Positions 1 through 8,594 of a DNA stretch of 64,000 nucleotides are shown one piece after another. Each line of letters begins with the position of its first letter. The first letter of the stretch is position 1. The DNA is taken from NCBI RefSeq assembly GCF_030687535.1, contig NZ_CP117437.1:3865501-3929500 (forward strand), read 5' to 3'. A model generated the notes under the pieces. That model did not search any database. It was not told the origin of the DNA and saw only the letters and a list, made by a program, of their open reading frames with translations. This stretch comes from Pseudomonas sp. FP2335. GTDB lineage: Bacteria > Pseudomonadota > Gammaproteobacteria > Pseudomonadales > Pseudomonadaceae. The translations under genes and the position numbers were made by a program.

Positions 1-1725
1 GCCCTGGTTGAAGTCCTTCACGCGCTTGGCCACTTCACCGCCCCACAACGGCACCGCGCCACCCCAGCCGGAGACCACCGAGACGTACTGTTCGCCGTCC
101 ATGTCCCAGGTCACCGGCGAGCCGAGCACGCCGGAGCCGGTCTGGAACTCCCAGACTTTCTCGCCGGTCTTGGCGTTGAACGCTTGCAGGAAACCTTCCG
201 GCGTGCCGGTGAACACCAGGTTGCCCTTGGTGGTCAGCACCCCGCCCCACAGCGGCGCGAAGTTCTTGTGGCGCCACACTTCCTTGCCGGTTTTCGGGTC
301 GATGGCGCGCAGCACGCCGATGTAGTCCTCGTTCAACGGCTTGATGGTGAAGCCCGCGCCGAGGAATGCCGCGCCTTTCTTGTAGGCGATGCCTTCGTTC
401 CAGATGTCCATGCCCCACTCGTTGGACGGCACGTAGAACAGCCCGGTGTCGCGGTTGTAGGCCATCGGCATCCAGTTCTTGGCACCGAGGAACGCCGGCG
501 CTACGAACACCGAAGTGCCCTTGGTTTCACTGCCCGGCGCGCCGGGGCGGCTGGCTTCGTTGTAGATCGGCCGACCGTTCTTATCCAGGCCGGTGGCCCA
601 GGTGATCTTGTCCACGAACGGGAAGCCACGGATGAATTTGCCGTTGGTGCGGTCCAGCACGTAGAAGAAGCCGTTGCGGTCGGCGGTAGCCGCCGCTTTG
701 ATTTCCTTGCCGCCTTCGGTGTAGTTGAACGAGATCAGCTCGTTCACGCCGTCAAAGTCCCAACCGTCGTGGGGGGTGCTCTGGAAGTGCCATTTGATGG
801 TGCCGTCGTCCGGGTTCAGCGCCAGGCGCGAAGACGAATAGAGGTTGTCGCCCGGGCGTAGATGGGAGTTCCACGGCGCCGGGTTGCCGGTGCCGAACAG
901 CAGCAGGTTGGTTTCCGGATCGTAGTAGCCGCCCAGCCACGGCGCCGCACCGCCGGTCTTCCACAGGTCGCCGGGCCAGGTCTTGCCCGCCTCGCCGCCG
1001 GAAATACCGTTCTCCACCGCCTTGCCGTCCTTGTACACGTAGCCCATATGGCCTTCGACAGTCGGACGGGTCCACAGCAGGTCGCCGTTTTTCGGGTCAT
1101 AGGCTTCGATCTTGCCGACCACGCCGAACTCGCCACCGGCCACGCCGGTGATCAGCTTGCCGTTGATCACTAGGGGCGCGGCGCTGATGGAGTAGCCTTC
1201 CTTGTGGTCGGCCACCTTCTTGCTCCACACCACCTTGCCGGTGTCCTTGTTCAACGCCACCAGCTTGGCGTCAAGGGTGCCGAAGAACACCAGGTCGCCA
1301 TACAGCGCCACGCCACGGTTGATCACGTCGCAGCACGGACGGATGTCATCGGGCAGGCGCGCGTCGTATTGCCAGAGTTTCTTGCCGGTGCGCGCATCCA
1401 CCGCGAACACCCGCGAATAGGAACCGGTGAGGTACATCACCCCGTCCTTGACCATCGGTTGCGCCTGCTGGCCGCGCTGTTTTTCGCCGCCAAACGAAAA
1501 CGCCCAGACCGGGCGCAGGTCCTTGACGTTGTCCACGTTCAGCGTGTCCAGCGGGCTGTAGCGCTGGCCCTGCACGCCGAGGCCGTTGGTGACGATCTGC
1601 TCGGGGTTTTTCGGGTCCTGGAGAATGTCCTGGTCGGTCACGGCGGCCAGGGCCTGGCCGGATAACAGGATGGCACCGAGCAACACACTCAAGGCGAAGG
1701 GTTGGCGGCGTGCGGGTTGGGTCAT
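1..1725 (-). CDS. pedH: PQQ-dependent alcohol dehydrogenase, lanthanide type (3' end outside window)
   Basis: Periplasmic quinoprotein that oxidises alcohols such as ethanol and 2-phenylethanol and passes electrons to a c-type cytochrome. The protein starts at 1725 with a Sec signal peptide (LSGQALA cleavage region) and runs 575 residues to the window edge, so about 20-50 C-terminal residues are missing. Seen: tryptophan-docking repeats (for example [16 protein letters not shown]), the vicinal cysteines RPCCDV, and the active-site motif WDFDGVNE. Catalytic Asp is D323; two residues on is D325, the extra Asp that family knowledge links to lanthanide binding (XoxF, PedH). The second homologue in this window has Ser at that place. 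It has its own promoter region, with two palindromes upstream. The lanthanide assignment is inference from the D-x-D motif and from synteny with the P. putida ped cluster. Confidence 0.9.
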   Translation of the reverse strand, partial: MTQPARRQPFALSVLLGAILLSGQALAAVTDQDILQDPKNPEQIVTNGLGVQGQRYSPLDTLNVDNVKDLRPVWAFSFGGEKQRGQQAQPMVKDGVMYLTGSYSRVFAVDARTGKKLWQYDARLPDDIRPCCDVINRGVALYGDLVFFGTLDAKLVALNKDTGKVVWSKKVADHKEGYSISAAPLVINGKLITGVAGGEFGVVGKIEAYDPKNGDLLWTRPTVEGHMGYVYKDGKAVENGISGGEAGKTWPGDLWKTGGAAPWLGGYYDPETNLLLFGTGNPAPWNSHLRPGDNLYSSSRLALNPDDGTIKWHFQSTPHDGWDFDGVNELISFNYTEGGKEIKAAATADRNGFFYVLDRTNGKFIRGFPFVDKITWATGLDKNGRPIYNEASRPGAPGSETKGTSVFVAPAFLGAKNWMPMAYNRDTGLFYVPSNEWGMDIWNEGIAYKKGAAFLGAGFTIKPLNEDYIGVLRAIDPKTGKEVWRHKNFAPLWGGVLTTKGNLVFTGTPEGFLQAFNAKTGEKVWEFQTGSGVLGSPVTWDMDGEQYVSVVSGWGGAVPLWGGEVAKRVKDFNQG

Positions 1726-1755
1726 GACGGCTACCTCTGCGGTTTTTTGTTATAC

Positions 1756-1772
1756 CCGGGAAATTTTCCCGG
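1756..1772. promoter_or_regulatory. 17-nt palindrome in the pedH leader
   Basis: CCGGGAAATTTTCCCGG is a perfect palindrome around one central base, ending 31 bases before the pedH start codon. A near copy (CGGGAAATTTTCCG) lies upstream of pedE. It could be an operator or an mRNA leader hairpin; its role is unknown. Confidence 0.55.
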
Positions 1773-1831
1773 TCTGGTGCAGATTCTTGGGCGCAGGGGC
1801 CGCCGTCACAATTGACCGCAGTATCGAGTTT

Positions 1832-1850
1832 GCTAGTTCCTTAGTAGCGG
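1832..1850. promoter_or_regulatory. ped box upstream of pedH
   Basis: CTAGTTCCTTAGTAG (core 1833-1847) fits the near-palindrome found in three other ped promoter gaps. It overlaps the stop codon of the upstream metallohydrolase gene. Reading towards pedH, a GATACT sequence follows about 7 bases later and could be a -10 element, so the box would cover the -35 region. It is likely a LuxR-type (AgmR/PedR) activator site; inference only. Confidence 0.5.
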
Positions 1851-2762
1851 GTGCATCTGCTCGCGCTCGTAGCGCGGGTACAGGTGGCTGACGCTGCGGA
1901 TCAATTCGTAGCGGGCAAGGCTGATCGCGGCGAAGCGCTCGGGGATCGGGCTGCGGATCATCTCGCTCATGTCATTGCCGTTGGCGGCGCCGTCGCGCAG
2001 CAGTTGATCGAGCCAGCTCAGGTAGTCGCGCATCTGTTCGAAGGGCTGCGCATCCGTGGCGATCGGGCCGTGACCGGGCACCACCAGGGTCCAGGGCAAA
2101 CCTTGCAGGGTGGTGATGTCGGCCAGCCAGGCGGAGAGTCCGGGGCTGTTGGGGGTGGTCAGGGCGCGTTGGTAGAAGACCAGGTCGCCGGTAAACAATA
2201 CGCCGGTGCTCTGGTCCAGAATCGCCAGGTCGGCGCCGGTATGCCCGGTCAGCGCCAGCAGGCGCAGATCATGATTACCGAAGCTGCGCACACCGGGCTC
2301 CAGCACTTGGCCCGGCAACACCACTTCAGTGCCGCGCATCCAGTCGCCGACCATGCGATAGAGGTTTTCCGCCATGCTGTCGCCTTGCTCGTGCAACAGC
2401 TTTGTGGTGTCGGCCAGGGCGCCAATGGGCACGTCCTTGAATGCCTGATTGCCCAAGGCGTGGTCGGGGTGATGATGGGTCAGCAACACCTGGATCACCG
2501 GTTTGGACGTGACACTGGCGATGGCCTGGCGCAAGGCTTCGCCGTAGCGTCTGGACGGCCCGGTATCGATCACCACCACGCCCGCCTCGGTGACGATAAA
2601 CGCCACATTGACGATATTGCCGCCATTGGCCTTGGCGAAATTCTCGGTGCTGCCTTCCAGCAGCCAGGTGCCTTCGGCGATCTGCCGGGGTTTGAGGGCA
2701 TAGTCCATGTCGGCCACGGCGGGCAGACTTAGGGCCAGGCATAACAACAGTATCCAGCGCAT
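1833..2762 (-). CDS. Quinoprotein relay-associated zinc metallohydrolase (MBL fold)
   Basis: Secreted metallo-beta-lactamase-fold protein of 309 residues. Start at 2762 is chosen because it follows AAGGAG at good spacing and begins a signal peptide (MRWILLLCLALSLPAVA). The zinc motif HHHPDH lies at residues 96-101; further ligand regions are GHTGAD, GDLVFY and PGHGP. It resembles the 'quinoprotein relay system zinc metallohydrolase' families that co-occur with PQQ alcohol dehydrogenases; the substrate is unknown. It lies 16 bases after the SoxYZ-like gene on the same strand and is probably cotranscribed with the pedF set. A much longer ORF in this frame runs on upstream, but it is an out-of-frame reading of the preceding gene. 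Confidence 0.85.
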   Translation of the reverse strand: MRWILLLCLALSLPAVADMDYALKPRQIAEGTWLLEGSTENFAKANGGNIVNVAFIVTEAGVVVIDTGPSRRYGEALRQAIASVTSKPVIQVLLTHHHPDHALGNQAFKDVPIGALADTTKLLHEQGDSMAENLYRMVGDWMRGTEVVLPGQVLEPGVRSFGNHDLRLLALTGHTGADLAILDQSTGVLFTGDLVFYQRALTTPNSPGLSAWLADITTLQGLPWTLVVPGHGPIATDAQPFEQMRDYLSWLDQLLRDGAANGNDMSEMIRSPIPERFAAISLARYELIRSVSHLYPRYEREQMHPLLRN

Positions 2763-2778
2763 GCCGCGCTCCTTCTGG

Positions 2779-3528
2779 TCAGGGGATGGCCGCGTCGAAC
2801 TGGTTGCCACTGTTGTCGCGCAGCACCAGGCGCGTCTGCCCGGCGCCCTCGATGTCGAACGCCAGGTTAGGGTTCTCGCTGACCGCCGGGAACAGCTCCA
2901 GCTCGGCCATGACCTGGCCGTTGTCCCCAAGCAGTTGGGCGTGGTTGAGGTAAAACTCGGGGATGCCGCTGACCATGCCGTTGTCCATCGGATGCGCAAC
3001 CTGCACGCGCACGCGGCTGTACTCGCCACGGGGATAACGCCCGCCGAGTACCTCGCCGATATGCTCTTCCCACCCCGGCTGGGTGCGCACCACGCTCGGC
3101 GCGGTGCAGCCGCCGCCTGCCGCGTCGATCAGGGTCGAGCCGACGTGCCACACGCCGTCATCGGTCAGCACCGCGGCGCGCAGCGGCGTGGCCTGTTCGA
3201 TGCGGATGCGCAGCGACAGCCAGGGCAACACCCCGGCCTTGGGTTGGAAGTCGACGATTTTTGGCAGCGGGTTCAGCTCGGCCCAGGCGAAGATGCGCAC
3301 CACCCGGCCCTTGAAGGCCCGCGCATCGATTTCCAACGGTACCTGCCGCGCGTCTTCGGCGAACGGCGGTGCCAACAGCTTGACCCGCTCGTCGAACACG
3401 AACGGCGCGTCGTTCAGGAACTGCTTGTGATAGAACGCCCACATCACCGACGGCACCGGATCGACCTCACTGGCGGGCGCGGCCAACGGCAACAGGCAGG
3501 CCAGTAACACCGTCAGGCGCCAGTTCAT
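2779..3528 (-). CDS. Quinoprotein dehydrogenase-associated SoxYZ-like carrier protein
   Basis: Protein of 249 residues with a signal peptide (cleavage near APAS, residue 20). The N-terminal half resembles SoxY and the C-terminal half SoxZ, as in the fused SoxYZ-like carriers found next to PQQ dehydrogenases. A lone cysteine C141 sits in a glycine-rich stretch (GGGCTAPS) comparable to the swinging GGCGG arm of SoxY, but here it is internal rather than C-terminal. The start overlaps the stop of the upstream binding-protein gene by four bases, so translation is probably coupled. What the carrier binds is not known. Confidence 0.8.
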   Translation of the reverse strand: MNWRLTVLLACLLPLAAPASEVDPVPSVMWAFYHKQFLNDAPFVFDERVKLLAPPFAEDARQVPLEIDARAFKGRVVRIFAWAELNPLPKIVDFQPKAGVLPWLSLRIRIEQATPLRAAVLTDDGVWHVGSTLIDAAGGGCTAPSVVRTQPGWEEHIGEVLGGRYPRGEYSRVRVQVAHPMDNGMVSGIPEFYLNHAQLLGDNGQVMAELELFPAVSENPNLAFDIEGAGQTRLVLRDNSGNQFDAAIP

Positions 3529-4400
3529 TGGTACATCTCGGGCACTTCGTAACGCAGGCCGTATCGGCTGTAGATCGCTTGCAGGCTGCCATCGCGGATC
3601 AGGCCTTCCAGCGCTTCCTCCACGGCATAGGCCAGTTGCCGATTGCTTTCATGCACCGCCATGCCGATCTCCCAACGTTGCCGCCCCATGTTCGGGTAAG
3701 CGTTTTGCGCCAGGGCCAGTTGCGGGTCGTTGGCCTGATGCACCTGCCAGTCAATCTCGCCACGCATCGCCATCACCGCGTCGACCTCCCCGGCCTTCAT
3801 CGCCGCAAAAGCCTGGGGCACGTTGGGATAGTGACGGGTCTTGCGCGCCAGCATGCCGTTGAACACCGAGGTCAGGTAAAACGACGGCACGCTGTCGACT
3901 TCGACACCAATGGGGTGTTCCTCGAACACCGCCACGCTGGCGACCTTGTCCAGGCGGCGGCGGTCGTACGCCACCTGCCATTGTTCGTTCTGGTACGGCC
4001 CGAACATCACCACATGGCCGTTTTCCAATTCACCCTGGTCGTTGCGCCGCTGCGCGTATTCGTGGTCGTAAGGCGCGCGCAGCATCAGGTCGGCCAGTTG
4101 CTGGTTGTGCAACGGGCTGCCGCGCCAGATGTAGTCGCGCAGGTCGTCGTCGAGCTTCTCGCCGGCCGGCGCCCAGATCAGCTTCAGTTGCACGCCCAGG
4201 GCCTTGGCCAGCGCCTGGGCCAACTCCACGTCCACCCCGCGCGGGGTGCCGCCGTCGTCGAAACTGTAGGGGGCAAAATCCTTGTACACCGCCACCTTCA
4301 ACTCGCCGGCGGCGATCATCTGGTCATAGCTGCGCACCTGGGCCTGTGCCGCCTGGCAGCACAGCAAGGCCAGGCCGAACACGGCGCTGAGCAGGCGCAT
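3525..4400 (-). CDS. Quinoprotein dehydrogenase-associated periplasmic binding protein
   Basis: Periplasmic solute-binding protein (SBP_bac_3 type) of 291 residues with signal peptide MRLLSAVFGLALLCCQAAQA. The typical opening KVAVYKDFAPYSFDDGG and the GVDVELAQALAKALG helix are seen. It belongs to the subfamily that accompanies PQQ alcohol dehydrogenases (called pedG in some ped clusters) and has no partner permease here, so it may serve the dehydrogenase, for example in cofactor or electron-acceptor handling, rather than transport. Three bases separate it from pedF upstream. Confidence 0.85.
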   Translation of the reverse strand: MRLLSAVFGLALLCCQAAQAQVRSYDQMIAAGELKVAVYKDFAPYSFDDGGTPRGVDVELAQALAKALGVQLKLIWAPAGEKLDDDLRDYIWRGSPLHNQQLADLMLRAPYDHEYAQRRNDQGELENGHVVMFGPYQNEQWQVAYDRRRLDKVASVAVFEEHPIGVEVDSVPSFYLTSVFNGMLARKTRHYPNVPQAFAAMKAGEVDAVMAMRGEIDWQVHQANDPQLALAQNAYPNMGRQRWEIGMAVHESNRQLAYAVEEALEGLIRDGSLQAIYSRYGLRYEVPEMYQ

Positions 4401-4403
4401 GGC

Positions 4404-4865
4404 TTACTCCTCGACGCGCACGGAATCCAGGTACGTACGCACCGCCCACAGGGCTTCCTGGCTCAGGTAGTCGGCCATTTTCGGCATGTATACACGGCCA
4501 TCCCGCACCGCACCGTGGCGCACGCGCTCGACAAACCACTCATCCCCGGCATCGCCTTCGTCTAGCATGCGCAGGTCGGGGGCGATGCCGCCGGACTTGG
4601 CTTCCAGACCGTGGCACGCGGCGCAGTTCTGGTTGTAGGCGGAGGAGCCGATTTCGACGGCCCTGTCGTGCTCAGGGGACTTGCGATACGGGTTGTTGGC
4701 GGCCCAGCCATCGGCGTCGAGCGGTACGCCCGCATCCTTGATCGGCGTCAGTCCTTTGGTCTCCACAGCCTGGGGCACCACGTTGCCATGGGCCCAGACG
4801 TTACCCACACCGATCACACCCACCAACAGGCCGGCCACGAGCAAGGCATTGCGTTTTGTTGTCAT
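4404..4865 (-). CDS. pedF: Cytochrome c-550 PedF
   Basis: Electron acceptor for the PQQ alcohol dehydrogenases in the periplasm. The protein has 153 residues; start 4865 is chosen because TGAGGACA precedes it and MTTKRNALLVAGLLVGVIGV forms a signal peptide. Haem motif CAACH is at 81-85; MPKM near residue 128 supplies the likely Met ligand. It is the first gene of the leftward set that continues with the binding protein, SoxYZ-like carrier and metallohydrolase, and it diverges from pedE across a 255-base regulatory gap. Confidence 0.92.
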   Translation of the reverse strand: MTTKRNALLVAGLLVGVIGVGNVWAHGNVVPQAVETKGLTPIKDAGVPLDADGWAANNPYRKSPEHDRAVEIGSSAYNQNCAACHGLEAKSGGIAPDLRMLDEGDAGDEWFVERVRHGAVRDGRVYMPKMADYLSQEALWAVRTYLDSVRVEE

Positions 4866-4967
4866 TATTTTTGTCCTCAGGATTGCACGCAAACCTCATT
4901 GCAGAGGCTATGGCAACCATCTTAGGAACCCGCCGTCCAGCACCGTATGCTGCTTTGGTGGTCGCGT

Positions 4968-4987
4968 CCTACTCCCTTGGTAGTAGG
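4968..4987. promoter_or_regulatory. ped box between pedF and pedE
   Basis: CCTACTCCCTTGGTAGTAGG: half sites CCTACT and AGTAGG are exact inverted repeats separated by 8 bases. It lies in the divergent pedF/pedE gap and is the most symmetric member of the set at 1832, 10035 and 13808. Probably bound by the LuxR-type regulator encoded in the cluster; inferred from its repetition in ped promoters only. Confidence 0.6.
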
Positions 4988-5041
4988 GCTTGTGGGGCAC
5001 GTCCAAATCAGCGGCGGTTCGGGAAGTCTTCCCGGCAACAG

Positions 5042-5055
5042 CGGGAAATTTTCCG
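5042..5055. promoter_or_regulatory. Palindrome in the pedE leader, like that of pedH
   Basis: CGGGAAATTTTCCG shares GGGAAATTTTCC with the pedH leader palindrome. Its centre is about 71 bases downstream of the ped box; at pedH the distance is about 77. Conserved order and spacing suggest a common function, unknown. Confidence 0.5.
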
Positions 5056-5120
5056 TATCCAGCCAGCGCCTCGGCGCACCACCCTGTGCAGGCCAAAACC
5101 TCAACTGGGAACTGCAAACC

Positions 5121-7016
5121 ATGACAATAAGATCGCTCCCCTCCCGCTCCCCCGTAAGCCTTGCCGTGCAAGCCTTTTTGCTGGTGGGCAGCCTGTCCTT
5201 CAGTGCGGCAGGTTTTGCCGCCGCCGAACCTGCCGCCAAGCAAACGCGCAACGTCACCTGGGAAGACATCGCCAACGACCACCTGACCACCAAGGACGTG
5301 CTGCAGTACGGCATGGGCACCAACGCCCAGCGCTGGAGCCCGCTGGCCCAGGTCAACGACAAGAACGTATTCAAGCTCACGCCGGCCTGGTCTTACTCGT
5401 TCGGCGATGAAAAACAACGCGGCCAGGAATCCCAGGCCATCGTCAGCGACGGCGTGGTCTACGTCACCGGCTCGTACTCCCGCGTATTCGCCCTCGACGC
5501 GAAGACCGGCAAACGCCTGTGGACCTACAACCACCGCCTGCCAGACAACATTCGCCCGTGCTGTGACGTGGTCAACCGCGGCGCAGCGATTTTCGGCGAC
5601 AAAATCTACTTCGGCACCCTTGATGCGCGCCTGATCGCCCTCGACAAAAACACCGGCAAAGTGGTGTGGAACAAGAAGTTCGGCGACCACGCCGCCGGCT
5701 ACACCATGACCGGCGCACCCGTGCTGATCAAGGACAAGGTCAGCGGCAAGGTGCTGCTGATCCACGGCAGCTCCGGCGATGAATTCGGCGTGGTCGGCCA
5801 GCTGTATGCGCGCGACCCGGACACCGGCGAAGAGGTGTGGATGCGCCCGTTCGTGGAAGGCCACATGGGCCGCCTCAACGGCAAGGACAGCACCCCGACC
5901 GGCGACGTCAAGGCGCCTTCGTGGCCGGATGACCCGACCACCGAAACCGGCAAGGTCGAGGCCTGGAGCCACGGCGGCGGTGCACCTTGGCAGAGCGCGA
6001 GCTTCGATGCCGAGACCAACACCATCATCGTCGGCGCCGGCAACCCCGGCCCGTGGAACACCTGGGCGCGCACGTCCAAGGACGGCAGCCCCCACGACTT
6101 CGACAGCCTCTACACCTCCGGCCAGGTCGGCGTCGACCCAAGCACCGGGGAAGTGAAGTGGTTCTACCAGCACACACCAAACGATGCCTGGGACTTCTCC
6201 GGCAACAACGAACTGGTGTTGTTCGACTACAAGGGCAAAGACGGCAAAGTGGTCAAGGCCACCGGCCACGCCGACCGCAATGGTTTCTTCTATGTGGTGG
6301 ACCGCAACAACGGCAAGCTGCAAAACGCCTTCCCGTTCGTGGACAACATCACCTGGGCCAGCCACATCGACCTCAAGACTGGCCGCCCCGTCGAGAACGA
6401 AGGCCAACGCCCAGCCAAACCGTTGCCGGGTGAAACCAAGGGCAAGCCGGTGGAAGTCTCGCCGCCGTTCCTCGGCGGCAAGAACTGGAACCCCATGGCC
6501 TACAGCCAGGACACCGGCCTGTTCTACATCCCGGGCAACCAGTGGAAAGAGGAATATTGGACCGAAGAGGTCAACTACAAGAAGGGCTCGGCGTACCTGG
6601 GCATGGGTTTCCGCATCAAGCGCATGTATGACGACCACGTCGGCACCCTGCGGGCGATGAACCCCACCACCGGCAAGGTGGTGTGGGAGCACAAGGAACA
6701 CCTGCCGCTGTGGGCCGGCGTGCTGGCGACCAAGGGCAACCTGGTGTTCACCGGCACCGGCGACGGATTCTTCAAAGCCTTCGACGCGAAAACCGGCAAG
6801 GAGCTGTGGAAGTTCCAGACCGGCAGCGGCATCGTCTCCCCGCCGATCACCTGGGAACAGGATGGCGAGCAGTACATCGGCGTGACCGTTGGCTACGGCG
6901 GCGCGGTGCCGTTGTGGGGCGGCGACATGGCCGAGCTGACCAAGCCGGTGGCACAGGGCGGGTCGTTCTGGGTATTCAAGATTCCGAGTTGGGATCTGAA
7001 AACCGCTCAACAATAA
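5121..7016 (+). CDS. pedE: PQQ-dependent alcohol dehydrogenase, calcium type
   Basis: Periplasmic quinoprotein ethanol dehydrogenase (ExaA/QedH family) of 631 residues, the normal family length. Start 5121 begins the Sec signal [11 protein letters not shown]...SAAGFA; GGGA stands ten bases before it. Vicinal cysteines RPCCDV and several tryptophan-docking repeats are seen. Active site WDFSGNNE: catalytic Asp D358, followed two residues later by S360 instead of the Asp of the lanthanide enzyme, which is the calcium-type pattern. It is transcribed away from pedF. In P. putida the two homologues are reciprocally regulated by lanthanides; the same is likely here but not shown by sequence. Confidence 0.93.
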   Translation: MTIRSLPSRSPVSLAVQAFLLVGSLSFSAAGFAAAEPAAKQTRNVTWEDIANDHLTTKDVLQYGMGTNAQRWSPLAQVNDKNVFKLTPAWSYSFGDEKQRGQESQAIVSDGVVYVTGSYSRVFALDAKTGKRLWTYNHRLPDNIRPCCDVVNRGAAIFGDKIYFGTLDARLIALDKNTGKVVWNKKFGDHAAGYTMTGAPVLIKDKVSGKVLLIHGSSGDEFGVVGQLYARDPDTGEEVWMRPFVEGHMGRLNGKDSTPTGDVKAPSWPDDPTTETGKVEAWSHGGGAPWQSASFDAETNTIIVGAGNPGPWNTWARTSKDGSPHDFDSLYTSGQVGVDPSTGEVKWFYQHTPNDAWDFSGNNELVLFDYKGKDGKVVKATGHADRNGFFYVVDRNNGKLQNAFPFVDNITWASHIDLKTGRPVENEGQRPAKPLPGETKGKPVEVSPPFLGGKNWNPMAYSQDTGLFYIPGNQWKEEYWTEEVNYKKGSAYLGMGFRIKRMYDDHVGTLRAMNPTTGKVVWEHKEHLPLWAGVLATKGNLVFTGTGDGFFKAFDAKTGKELWKFQTGSGIVSPPITWEQDGEQYIGVTVGYGGAVPLWGGDMAELTKPVAQGGSFWVFKIPSWDLKTAQQ

Positions 7017-7032
7017 CCCTTACAAGGTGGCT

Positions 7033-7164
7033 GTAGTGAGCGGGCTTGCCCCGCGCTGGGCGGCGAAGCCGCCCTAAGACCAGACACCTCGGTCCCTCTG
7101 AAACACCGCGGCGGACCGTTTGGGGCGGCTTCGCCGCCCAGCGCGGGGCAAGCCCGCTCACTAC
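7033..7164. repeat. Paired inverted repeat (REPIN-like, GTAGTGAGCGGGCTTGCCCC class)
   Basis: A long inverted pair: the first arm starts GTAGTGAGCGGGCTTGCCCC and continues into a GC-rich GGGCGGCGAAGCCGCCC stem; the second arm is its reverse complement ending at CACTAC. It belongs to a different sequence class from the other repeats in this window. It sits between pedE and the pentapeptide gene and may end or stabilise the pedE message. Confidence 0.85.
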
Positions 7165-7176
7165 AAAGGTATCGTG

Positions 7177-7818
7177 ATGAACTATTTGCCCGTATTGCTC
7201 CTGATCGCTGTCTGCGTGGCCCACGCCGATGACGACACCCCGCTGATCATCAACGGCTGCACCCTTGCCGAACACAGCCAATGCCCCGGCGCCAACCTCA
7301 AGGGCGCTAACCTGCGCAACCAGAACCTCAGCGGCATGAACCTGACCGGCGCCGACCTGCGCGATGCCGACCTGCGCCACGTCAACCTCGACCTGGCCAA
7401 CCTGGAAAAAGCCCAACTGCAAGGCGCCAACCTCACCCGTGCCAGCCTGCAACAGGCCAACCTGCGCCTCGCCGACTTCAGCGGCGCCACCTTGATGGCC
7501 GTACAAGGCTGGGGCCTGTTTGCCCAGGGCGCGCAATTTGAAAACGCCAACCTCAGCGCGGCCTATCTGCAATTCGCACGTCTGTCGGGGGCGAAGATGC
7601 ACAAGGCCAACCTGCGTGCGGCAGACCTGGAAATGACCTGGCTGAGCAAGGCAGATCTGCAAGGGGCGGATTTGAGCGATGCCAATTTGCAGGAGGCCAA
7701 ATTCGGGGAAAGCAATCTGGAGAAGGCCACCCTTACGGGTAGCCGCCAGCACTATGCGAACTTCCAGGATGCGAATATGGAGGGCTGCAAGGATTGCCCC
7801 ACCACCTGGGATCGTTAG
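7177..7818 (+). CDS. Secreted pentapeptide-repeat protein of the ped cluster
   Basis: Protein of 213 residues with a signal peptide (MNYLPVLLLIAVCVAHA). From about residue 45 onward it is built of A(D/N)LXX pentapeptide units (GANLKGANL, GADLRDADL and so on), predicted to form a right-handed beta helix. Two Cys pairs, one at each end (NGC...QCPG and EGCKDC), could form disulfides in the periplasm. Start 7177 is chosen from AAAGGT upstream and the signal peptide. A similar protein follows pedE in P. putida; no function is known. Confidence 0.85.
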   Translation: MNYLPVLLLIAVCVAHADDDTPLIINGCTLAEHSQCPGANLKGANLRNQNLSGMNLTGADLRDADLRHVNLDLANLEKAQLQGANLTRASLQQANLRLADFSGATLMAVQGWGLFAQGAQFENANLSAAYLQFARLSGAKMHKANLRAADLEMTWLSKADLQGADLSDANLQEAKFGESNLEKATLTGSRQHYANFQDANMEGCKDCPTTWDR

Positions 7819-7849
7819 CGCACCGCAGACCTATAGGTGTGTGAGCTTG

Positions 7850-7938
7850 TGTGGGAGCGGGCTTGCTCGCGAATGCGGTGTGTCAGTATCAGATAGGCTA
7901 GCTGACCCACCGCATTCGCGAGCAAGCCCACTCCCACA
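7850..7938. repeat. REPIN (TGTGGGAGCGGGCTTGCTCG class)
   Basis: Two inverted arms of about 31 bases (TGTGGGAGCGGGCTTGCTCG plus CGAATGCGGTG) around a short variable loop. It lies between the convergent pentapeptide and pedR2 genes, where it may act as a bidirectional terminator. Confidence 0.9.
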
Positions 7939-7967
7939 TGAGGCCGGTGTGCATCAGAGAGAACTCG

Positions 7968-8594
7968 TCACCCCGCCACCCGCACCACCCCCATATCAAT
8001 CCCCACATGCACCAACTCCGCATGGGAACTCACCTGCAACTTGCTCTTGAGCAAAGTCAGGTGGTTGGACACCGTCTTGCTGCTGATACTCAGCTGTTCG
8101 GCAATCTGCCGCGCCGGGGTGCCTTTGGCGAGCATCAGGAAAATCTCCAACTCCCGTGGCGTCATGCTGTGCAAACGCGGGTCGGTGGGCTGGCAGGCGA
8201 GTTGGGTGGCCAGGGGTTGTTCAATGTAGGCGTGGCCATCGAGGATGCGCCGCACCGCTTCGATCAACACCTGGGGCGCCGAGCTTTTGGTCAGGTAGCC
8301 CGCCGCGCCGGCGTCGAGCGCCTGGCGCACCAAGGGCAGTTCATCGTGCATGCTGAAAAACAGCACACGCAGTTGCGGCAAGCGCTGGCGCAGGCGCCGG
8401 GTGGTTTCCAGGCCGCTGATGCCGGGCAAACCGAAGTCCATGATCACCAGATTCGGCACCGCCTCGTGTACCCGCGCCAAGGCTTCTTCGCCGCTGGCCG
8501 CCTCACGCACTTCAATGGCCGGCAACAATGCGCGCAACAAACTGGCATAACCCTGGCGAACCACGGCGTGGTCATCCACCAACAGAATATTCAT
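7968..8594 (-). CDS. pedR2: LuxR/NarL-type response regulator PedR2
   Basis: Response regulator of 208 residues. Receiver domain at 1-120 with acidic pocket DD (7-8), phosphoacceptor D53 (MDFGLPG) and the conserved Lys in LTKSS; LuxR-type helix-turn-helix at about 145-200 (TPRELEIFLMLAKGTPARQI). It overlaps its kinase gene by four bases (ATGA). By position in the ped cluster it corresponds to PedR2 of P. putida, which with PedS2 controls the switch between pedE and pedH in response to lanthanides. Target sites are unknown; the pedH/pedE leader palindromes are candidates. Confidence 0.85.
   Translation of the reverse strand: MNILLVDDHAVVRQGYASLLRALLPAIEVREAASGEEALARVHEAVPNLVIMDFGLPGISGLETTRRLRQRLPQLRVLFFSMHDELPLVRQALDAGAAGYLTKSSAPQVLIEAVRRILDGHAYIEQPLATQLACQPTDPRLHSMTPRELEIFLMLAKGTPARQIAEQLSISSKTVSNHLTLLKSKLQVSSHAELVHVGIDMGVVRVAG

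Noticed and set aside
4908..7013. 701-codon open frame on the minus strand opposite pedE
   Set aside because: It lies wholly opposite a clear dehydrogenase gene, has no recognisable domain and is an effect of GC-rich codon use. The same applies to other long antisense frames, for example at 10039-12078, 15329-17188, 42654-44285 and 46133-48073.
7177..7818. Qnr-like topoisomerase-protecting pentapeptide protein
   Set aside because: It has a signal peptide and lies in the ped cluster, so it is periplasmic and unlikely to touch DNA gyrase.
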